NCBI RefSeq assembly: GCF_963678635.1
Contig: NC_087064.1
Span: 21,688,509 to 21,752,508 of the forward strand
Source: Symsagittifera roscoffensis
Lineage: Eukaryota > Xenacoelomorpha > Acoela > Convolutidae
Direction of reading: 5' to 3'
Length of the DNA stretch: 64,000 nt
Shown here: positions 56,693 through 64,000 of the stretch, piece by piece
How the letters are laid out: the number at the start of each line of letters is the position of its first letter
How positions within the stretch are numbered: position 1 is the stretch's first letter
Notes under the pieces: generated by a model
What the model saw: only the letters and a program-made list of their open reading frames with translations
What the model was told of the DNA's origin: nothing
Databases searched by the model: none
Position numbers and translations under genes: made by a program

Positions 56693-57369
56693 TACGGAGA
56701 AAACTGAATGGCTTGTCACATCAAAGAAAACAAATAAAATTAACTAATTTGCCCCAAATTTTGTCAGCTTTAAGTGAAAAATTAAAAATAACAGAAACGA
56801 CAAAAGCTTAGGGTTTTGTTGAAGAAAATCCACCAATTAACGAACAGATCGACCCGGTTACCAGACTTTGATACTGACAGCTAAGACAACCCCGGCGGAT
56901 ACTTGAATATGTATCAATTTTTTTTTTATTTCACGTCTGGATTACCTTAACAGCCTACAGTTTTTCAATTCTTAGCGCGTTCAGAAAACAGCTACTTGTT
57001 TCGTTTTCTACGTGAAACGTAGAGAACATTTATCTCCGGCTTTAACCGAGGTACATTGGTTGCCGATTGAAGGTCGAAACAGTTGAAAAACTGCAACGCT
57101 TGTTTCCCCATTTTTGAGGCTATCCCGTGCCAACTTATCTCTGCACAAGTTGTTTGCCTGATGCGTTATGGAAGAACCGGTGAGTCGCTACTCCATGTAC
57201 TAGGAAGAACAAAGTAAATCTAGCAAACTTGAAAGGATATTCGATGTTTGCATTCTTTAGAAATTTCCAACCGCAAGCTGAATAATTTTTGTAATTTATT
57301 TGAATTTCTAGCTAGTTGTGTAACAATTCGTATAAAAGTGTAATTTAATCTTTTTTTTTTCTTCTCATT

Positions 57370-57690
57370 ATTAATGGATCCGATATGATGCTGTTACTAA
57401 TAAAAATTGGGAATTATGGTTTTTAGCCGCGTGTTTAGTTGTTTTCACGTAGCCTGGAGATAATACACCCAGCGATGTGATTACTTTGATAATTAATTGG
57501 AAGTTAGACAAGTCTCGTCTGGCTCATAGCCTAAAGCTGTAGTACGATTGTTGACACTTAGACAGACCAAACTGAAGAAGCTAGGTCAAGACGACGTTGA
57601 AAAACACCAAAAAATCAAGGCATCTGACTTCAGCCAGTCGTCAATATTGACTTTTCTACTTACGTCGCTGTGTAAATTCTGGGAGAATGT
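57370..57690. repeat. Element terminus shared with 35.9 and 61.9 kb, unit A
   Basis: Starts tggatccgat; same order of short matches as 35880-36165. It lies directly beyond the 3' end of the LINE on one side and the 3' end of the minus-strand ORFs on the other, overlapping the last ~100 bases of the ORF at 57586. An LTR-like or 3'-terminal sequence of the minus-strand element is likely. Confidence 0.5.
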
Positions 57691-57915
57691 GACATAAGCT
57701 CCTGCTCCAATGTCCAGCTGATACACACTGTACACTCTGCGGTGCTTCGACATATGCTTCGTGGCAAATTCGTGCAACCATGCAGTCATGTTGGCTCTAA
57801 AATATGGCATCAGTCGTTTTCTGGCCCATATCTTTTTCACTTCCATCGGAATGTTCAGAATTTTGCACCTTGTCTCAAAAAGATCTAAGTCTTTTAGACA
57901 ATCTAATTCCTGCAA
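57586..57915 (-). pseudogene. Unknown minus-strand ORF, 109 residues, unit A
   Basis: Leu/Lys/Arg-rich, with 'WARKRLMPYFRANMTAWLHE' and 'VYQLDIGAGAYVTFSQN'. No domain is recognised. The same protein without change is encoded at 62115-62444, and a decayed version of its end lies at about 36100. It is the last piece of a three-part minus-strand cluster. Confidence 0.4.
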
Positions 57916-58038
57916 TTATTCTTTCGTAGGCGTTTCTTGTCGGTTATTCTCCCTCACATGAGCTTCCAACCATCGTATCGCGATCATAACTCCTACTATC
58001 ACTATCGTTATCAGCTGTGATGAATCTGGTACACCCAT
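57916..58038 (-). pseudogene. Small minus-strand ORF with a hydrophobic segment, unit A
   Basis: 40 codons from ATG (58036-58038 on the plus strand as cat) to TAA at 57916-57918. Residues 9-21 (LITIVIVGVMIAI) are strongly hydrophobic and are followed by RWLEAHVREN, as in a single membrane anchor with a polar tail. It abuts the 109-residue ORF and is copied at 62445-62567. It may be the anchor end of a membrane-protein ORF of the same element, but a stop five codons upstream of its ATG breaks the frame. Confidence 0.35.
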
Positions 58039-58216
58039 GGAGAGCAGCTCTTCTCAGTCACAGATCAACACCAGATTACTACGTCCGGGGTACCACCATG
58101 TTTGTAGCAACCAATGGCAGGGGAACTCATCAAGTGTCAACATGATGCTCCTCCAATTACGCTTTTCCGTCGTTCCTTGTAGTGGTTCTGCTTCCTTCAT
58201 TACTCGGTGGATTTCA

Positions 58217-58529
58217 TCATTCTTGTCTACCGCATTGTAATCTGTGGCTGTTGATCTTTCTGCTTCTGTCTTTCAAAATCACTGAAAATTCCACTGGCGT
58301 ATTGCATGACTTCTTTCCCAGTATCGGTTCTAACTCTTCTTTGGTTCTCTCTGGAACTGCTGAAAACATCTTGCACGATAACTCGTAAGACATTTCTGAC
58401 ATCCTCGCTAATCTTACGCATTTCGGCACTGAGAAGGCTTGATCCACGATCGTCCTCGTACTCTTCACATCCAACGCTACAAAATGCTCTGGGTATCTGC
58501 TCTTGCACATTGGAGCTAGTGTCGATCAC
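58217..58529 (-). pseudogene. Unknown minus-strand ORF pair (two overlapping frames), unit A
   Basis: Two frames are open across the same bases: 58529-58227 (100 residues, 'VRNVLRVIVQDVFSSSREN' helix, acidic N-terminus) and 58510-58217 (97 residues, Cys-containing). Which one is the remnant of a real gene cannot be told. The first looks more protein-like (amphipathic helix, polar ends). Copies in unit B (62746-63058) differ by about five residues per 100. Confidence 0.3.
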
Positions 58530-58705
58530 ACTAAAAATCGCGCTCTCGAAGGTCTACGATATGTTTCACTGTGCCGGATGTTCATTTCATCCTCGATCGC
58601 TTCCCTCCGCTTTCGAATATACTTTTAATTGGTTTGAAAAACTCCCGGAAATACTTCTACACTGATGGTCGTGACCATCTCATGTTTTTGTTCTAGATTC
58701 AATAG

Positions 58706-59128
58706 TCACTCTAAAGAAACAAGCATGCTGTAGAATGCTAATGCAGTCACTAAATTCACCTCAGTTCCTCCATGGCAATCTGCAATCAATTCAGTGTCCG
58801 TTTTTGCTTTCAATACGATGTTCCAAAACAAAATCGCTAATTGCTTGTGTTCCTTCGCAAGGGTCTTCACGCAACCCAGACCTCCACAGATGTGACCCTC
58901 CAGCACACAGACTTTCACTAGACAGCTACCAGGTTTAAACCAGTCCTCTGGTCCCCTGCCGGGCAACTCCCTTTTGTCTTCTCCGTTGCTCTTAGACGCC
59001 GTCGTCATCAAATTGTAAATGATGTTCAGTTGACGCAAGTTACTGTCTGAGCTCAATTCCCTCTGCACGTCCTGTGTCGCACGCAATATCGAATCGGCGT
59101 TAGGACTCGAACACCACGATGGTTTCAT
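58706..59128 (-). pseudogene. Unknown minus-strand ORF, 140 residues, unit A
   Basis: Starts MKPSWCSSPNADSI; the first half is polar and helical (QRELSSDSNLRQLNIIYNL). The second half has Cys/Gly-rich CVLEGHICGGLGC and 'HKQLAILFWNIVLKAKTDTE'. Higher GC than the LINE DNA around it. No family is recognised. It opens the minus-strand cluster and ends about 20 bases before the unit boundary at 59150. Its copy at 63235-63657 has three substitutions. Confidence 0.4.
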
Positions 59129-60976
59129 CAGTTGTCACACCGTTGTCATACGCAAAATTTCTAGAACTGCAATCACATCAGTTGGAACCGGAAAGAAACA
59201 AAAATTGGTAAAACAGTTGGCAAACCAAAGCAGTTATGAAAGAATCAAGTTAAACAAGGAATAGAGAGTACCTGAAAAACTGAAAAACGTCAACCGAAAA
59301 TTTTTTGTTAAGGAGTCATTTGTAGTTCGGTAAATAAAACACCTTAGTAACTTCCCAGGTATTGATTGACCCTTGCAAAAACAAGGGAGTGAGTTCAATA
59401 GCAGTTCGAATGATAAGGACGGAAAACTCAAGAGCTAACGATTTCCACTCTGTGTTTCCTGACAACTCAAAGAAATCATCAAAACCTGTGATTTCTGACT
59501 CAAAAGAGTTGTTTACTGACAGTTCGGACTCAATAAATATACAAAAAAGTGGTTAAAATGTTTGGAAACAAAAACGTGCTCGTAGTGCCAGCGCACTTGG
59601 AATGGATATTATGGAATTGAAGACACGTTTTTTATCTAGTATTGTAGTCACGTTTTGAAAAACATAGAAAATACGTTGTCAAAACACCGCCTTTTTATGA
59701 AAACGTTTTGCAAAGAAAGTCTAAACTTGGTTGATGAGGATGGAGTGGCTCAGAACTGTCTAGGAAAAAGAGCGGAAAGGCCAAAGAAAACCGTTTACTC
59801 GACTCAAGTGTTGTCAAAATTCAAGCACGATGCTCTCGTTCTTCTAGAGACTCTCAAAAAAGCGCTGCTTCTTTCTGCAAAACCTATGTGCCGCTAGTAA
59901 TTCCAAGCTGTTCTACAAGTAAAGCAATTATTTGATCATGTGACAATGCAGTTGCGTTATGCCCACGGCAATCTCTGAAAATTTAGCGGAAAGTTTGCAC
60001 GCTTCTTTTAATGAGAGACTTTTATTGTTTTTGTTGCCACAAGAAATATCTGGATCTTAAACGTCCGGCCGGTCGTCGCTCTTGAATTATTCTGCCAGTT
60101 TCCTCAAATTAAGCGTTATCATTTGGATGCGCTGGTTGCAAGTACCTCGACAGTGGCAGATAGTTATCTTGACTTCAAAACAATCAAAACTGTCTTTTTT
60201 TGCAGATAACTTGTTAAAATGTTTCATTTTTTCTTTTAAAACCGACCAAGTTCGAGACCTGCTGAAGGTTGACCACATATCACTATTTTTGAAAAAACAT
60301 CGCTGAAAAACGATGAAATCAGCAATTTTCAAAAAATTACATTTCTATTTTCATGAAGATTCTTAAAGATTTGATACAACATCTTCTTGATAGTTGTTTG
60401 TTGGACTCCAAAAAGTCGGCCTAATTATCTTGACTTTCAACTGAAACGCCCTGCTGAAAATACATCGAAGGTATATAGCTGCGATGAGCGATAGAGAAAA
60501 AATGATCTACTGCCTGATTTTCTGCTGTCAATTTGATTTTCTGCTGTTGATTATCTGCGGTCGGTTCTCTATTATTGTCAAAGATCGATCAAGAAAAAAT
60601 TGTTCTATCAGTTTGCATTGACCTCAGCAGTGTCTTTAATTTGCTGCTGCCAATTTGATTTTCTGCTGTTGATTTTATTTTGTCAATTTTTGTTGCCAAT
60701 AAAATAAACGTTCTTTTGGTTTGAATTGACCTCATCAGTGCCCCATTTTTTTGCTGCCAATTTGATTTTCTGATGTTGGTTTTCTGCCGTCACTTTTCTA
60801 TTGTCAAGGATGGATACAGAAAAAATCTTTTTTTAACAAATGTCAAACTTTCTGCAAACAAACTTTCTGCTGTAAATTCGATTTTCTGAATATTGATTTT
60901 CCGCTCTCACTTTTTTTGTCATTTTTGAAAAGTATTCACCTTGTTTTACAATTATTGGACCAATATTCCTGACGTT

Positions 60977-61222
60977 GTGATATGTGAAGGTAGAAAATCG
61001 GCGAATCGAAAAATGAAGAAAAGGTTGCCAGCATGCACCGTACTGGGAACTCTCCTATTCATTATTGAGCTTCTCGATGTTGGCGATGTACTGAAAGAGA
61101 TGAATGTGCCATACTACCAGCATGCTGATGACAGCCAATCGATCTGTGAGTCTCCCCAAGGTGATAATCAGAAAAATTTTCAGTTCGTTGAAAGTGTTTG
61201 GTGCCGTAGGACAAGCCCTTAA
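60977..61222 (+). pseudogene. LINE reverse transcriptase fragment, unit B
   Basis: The same 82-codon RT piece as at 56447-56692, identical in protein sequence, with LPACTVLGTLLFII and the HADD box. Its frame is open 36 bases further upstream because of one base change (60942-60976). Confidence 0.8.
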
Positions 61223-62114
61223 TACGGAGAAAACTGAATGGCTTGTCACATCAAAGAAAACAAATAAAATTAACTAATTTGCCCCAAATTTTGTCAGCTT
61301 TAAGTGAAAAATTAAAAATAACAGAAACGACAAAAGCTTAGGGTTTTGTTGAAGAAAATCCACCAATTAACGAACAGATCGACCCGGTTACCAGACTTTG
61401 ATACTGACAGCTAAGACAACCCCGGCGGATACTTGAATATGTATCAATTTTTTTTTTATTTCACGTCTGGATTACCTTAACAGCCTACAGTTTTTCAATT
61501 CTTAGCGCGTTCAGAAAACAGCTACTTGTTTCGTTTTCTACGTGAAACGTAGAGAACATTTATCTCCGGCTTTAACCGAGGTACATTGGTTGCCGATTGA
61601 AGGTCGAAACAGTTGAAAAACTGCAACGCTTGTTTCCCCATTTTTGAGGCTATCCCGTGCCAACTTATCTCTGCACAAGTTGTTTGCCTGATGCGTTATG
61701 GAAGAACCGGTGAGTCGCTACTCCATGTACTAGGAAGAACAAAGTAAATCTAGCAAACTTGAAAGGATATTCGATGTTTGCATTCTTTAGAAATTTCCAA
61801 CCGCAAGCTGAATAATTTTTGTAATTTATTTGAATTTCTAGCTAGTTGTGTAACAATTCGTATAAAAGTGTAATTTAATCTTTTTTTTTCTTCTCATTAT
61901 TAATGGATCCGATATGATGCTGTTACTAATAAAAATTGGGAATTATGGTTTTTAGCCGCGTGTTTAGTTGTTTTCACGTAGCCTGGAGATAATACACCCA
62001 GCGATGTGATTACTTTGATAATTAATTGGAAGTTAGACAAGTCTCGTCTGGCTCATAGCCTAAAGCTGTAGTACGATTGTTGACACTTAGACAGACCAAA
62101 CTGAAGAAGCTAGG

Positions 62115-63657
62115 TCAAGACGACGTTGAAAAACACCAAAAAATCAAGGCATCTGACTTCAGCCAGTCGTCAATATTGACTTTTCTACTTACGTCGCTGT
62201 GTAAATTCTGGGAGAATGTGACATAAGCTCCTGCTCCAATGTCCAGCTGATACACACTGTACACTCTGCGGTGCTTCGACATATGCTTCGTGGCAAATTC
62301 GTGCAACCATGCAGTCATGTTGGCTCTAAAATATGGCATCAGTCGTTTTCTGGCCCATATCTTTTTCACTTCCATCGGAATGTTCAGAATTTTGCACCTT
62401 GTCTCAAAAAGATCTAAGTCTTTTAGACAATCTAATTCCTGCAATTATTCTTTCGTAGGCGTTTCTTGTCGGTTATTCTCCCTCACATGAGCTTCCAACC
62501 ATCGTATCGCGATCATAACTCCTACTATCACTATCGTTATGAGCTGTGATGAATCTGGTACACCCATGGAGAGCAGCTCTTCTCAGTCACAGATCAACAC
62601 CAGATTACTACGTCCGGGGTACCACCATGTTTGTAGCAACCAATGGCAGGGGAACTCATCAAGTGTCAACATGATGCTCCTCCAATTACGCTTTTCCGAC
62701 GTTCCTTGTAGTGGTTCTGCTTCCTTCATTACTCGGTGGATTTCATCATTCTTGTCTACCGCATTGTAATCTGTGGCTGTTGATTTTTCTGCTTCTGTCT
62801 TTCAAAATCACTGAAAATCCCACTGGCGTATTGCATGACTTCTTTCCCAGTATCGGTTCTAACTCTTCTTTGGTTCTCTCTGGAACTGCTGAGAACATCT
62901 TGCACGATAACTCGTAAGACATTTCTGACATCCTCGCTAATCTTACGAATTTCGGCACTGGGAAGGCTTGATCCACGATCGTCCTCGTACTGTTCACATC
63001 CAACGCTACAAAATGCTCTGGGTATCTGCTCTTGCACATTGGAGCTGGTGTCGATCACACTAAAAATCGCGCTCCCAAAGGTCTACGATATGTTTCACTA
63101 TGCCGGATGTTCATTTCATCCTTGATCGCTTCCCTCCGCTTTCGAATATATTTTTAACTGGTTTGAAAAACTCCCGGAAATACTTCTACACTGATGGTCG
63201 TGACCATCTCATGTTTTTGTTCTAGATTCAATAGTCACTCTAAAGAAACAAGCATGCTGTAGAATCCTAATGCAGTCACTAGATTCTCCTCAGTTCCTCC
63301 ATGGCAATCTGCAATCAATTCAGTGTCCGTTTTTGCTTTCAATACGATGTTCCAAAACAAAATCGCTAATTGCTTGTGTTCCTTCGCAAGGGTCTTCACG
63401 CAACCCAGACCTCCACAGATGTGATCCTCCAGCACACAGACTTTCACTAGACAGCTACCAGGTTTAAACCAGTCCTCTGGTCCCCTGCCGGGCAACTCCC
63501 TTTTGTCTTCTCCGTTGCTCTTAGACGCCGTCGTCATCAAATTGTAAATGATGTTCAGTTGACGCAAGTTACTGTCTGAGCTCAATTCCCTCTGCACGTC
63601 CTGTGTCGCACGCAATATCGAATCGGCGTTAGGACTCGAACACCACGATGGTTTCAT
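62115..63657 (-). pseudogene. Unit B copy of the minus-strand ORF cluster
   Basis: Repeats 57586-59128 at an offset of 4529 bases: 109-residue ORF at 62115-62444 (identical), 40-residue hydrophobic ORF at 62445-62567, overlapping ORFs at 62746-63058 and the 140-residue ORF at 63235-63657. The stop codons between pieces are shared, so the breaks predate the duplication. Confidence 0.45.
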
Positions 63658-63677
63658 CAGTTGTCACACCGTTGTCA

Positions 63678-64000
63678 TACGCAAAATGTCTAGAACTGCA
63701 ATCACATCAGTTGGAACCGGAAAGAAACAAAAATTGGTAAAACAGTTGGCAAACCAAAGCAGTTATGAAAGAATCAAGTTAAACAAGGAATAGAGAGTAC
63801 CTGAAAAACTGAAAAACGTCAGCCGAAAATTTTTTGTTAAGGAGTCATTTGTAGTTCGGTAAATAAAACACCTTAGTAACTTCCCAGGTATTGATTGACC
63901 CTTGCAAAAACAAGGGAGTGAGTTCAATAGCAGTTCGAATGATAAGGACGGAAAACTCAAGAGCTAACGATTTCCACTCTGTGTTTCCTGACAACTCAAA
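63678..64000 (+). repeat. Recent large tandem duplication, unit C (start only)
   Basis: The first 323 bases of a third unit, running off the window end, so the array continues beyond it. Confidence 0.95.

Larger units (their letters stand above)
50684..57340 (+). mobile_element. Tandem unit 2: longer LINE copy with RT and 3' end
   Basis: 50684-56075 repeats unit 1 at about 90-95% by eye, then continues through RT and the LINE C-terminal part to about 57340. Order: unknown and ORF1-like remnants (50.7-54.0 kb), endonuclease (54406-54990), pre-RT segment (55139-55700), a tandem-repeat insert (55998-56390), RT with HADD box (56447-56692), and the C-terminal 'LTEVHWLPIEGR' motif (57040-57075) typical of CR1/L2 ends. 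It has ~100 bases at 54028-54127 absent from unit 1. It is degenerate throughout. Confidence 0.65.
53913..59149 (+). repeat. Recent large tandem duplication, unit A (5237 bp)
   Basis: Begins tacgcaaaatttctagaac; the same 19 bases restart at 59150 and (one change) at 63678. Units A and B are about 98-99% identical by eye outside one deletion. Each carries LINE ORF2 pieces on the plus strand and the ORF cluster 57586-59128 on the minus strand. Confidence 0.95.
59150..63677 (+). repeat. Recent large tandem duplication, unit B (4528 bp)
   Basis: A copy of 53913-59149 that lacks about 715 bases corresponding to 54323-55040 (the LINE endonuclease). The deletion junction is at about 59558. All other ORFs recur: post-endonuclease linker 59655-59897, RT 60977-61222, minus-strand ORFs 62115-63657. 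Confidence 0.95.

Noticed and set aside
1-64000. CRISPR arrays, operons, phage or bacterial defence systems
   Set aside because: No spaced short repeats, no gene packing and no Shine-Dalgarno-like organisation; spliced TPK1 and animal retroelements show nuclear eukaryotic DNA.

Overview
The window looks like repeat-rich, AT-rich nuclear DNA from an invertebrate animal. The reasons are a two-exon thiamin pyrophosphokinase gene, a B-box (TRIM-like) gene, degenerate Ty3/gypsy, Ty1/copia, CR1/L2-type LINE and probable Penelope-like elements, and a fragment of eukaryotic 28S rRNA. Gene content and 28S divergence would be compatible with a fast-evolving lineage such as tunicates, but I cannot fix the species. 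No CRISPR array, operon or bacterial gene organisation is visible.

Layout. 0-3.2 kb: a decayed Ty3/gypsy-like element on the minus strand (gag, protease, integrase; no reverse transcriptase visible). 4.3-6.1 kb: an intact single-exon double B-box/coiled-coil gene. 6.8-7.45 kb: a diverged ~165-bp tandem repeat. 8.75-11.27 kb: thiamin pyrophosphokinase (TPK1) in two exons, with a 1.7-kb repeat-filled intron. 11.3-14.5 kb: non-coding, with a foldback element, copies of a small hairpin repeat and a tRNA-like stretch. 14.6-19.8 kb: minus-strand ORFs with strong strand asymmetry, including an envelope-like retroelement pseudogene in three frames. 20-22 kb: non-coding, with an inverted-repeat element. 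23.7-32 kb: two diverged copia-like remnants, a 200-N gap and a near-perfect 157-bp-arm inverted repeat. 33-34.7 kb: two diverged copies of a probable Penelope-like RT end. 35.9-36.2 kb: a diverged copy of a sequence that recurs at 57.4 and 61.9 kb. 39.2-43.7 kb: a 265-bp direct repeat around degenerate ORFs. 43.8-45.4 kb: a perfect 39-bp-arm hairpin, a 28S rRNA 3'-end fragment and 333-bp tandem repeats. 45.4-64 kb: a nested tandem array of 4.5-5.4-kb units carrying LINE fragments and an opposite-strand ORF cluster.

Only two genes look intact and host-functional: TPK1, which makes thiamin diphosphate, and the B-box gene. They are separate and I see no shared regulation. The rest is mobile-element debris and repeats. 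The most unusual material is the 28S/333-bp-repeat block leading into the recent tandem array, the long near-perfect inverted repeat at 26.5-26.8 kb, and the asymmetric minus-strand ORF block with the envelope-like fragment.
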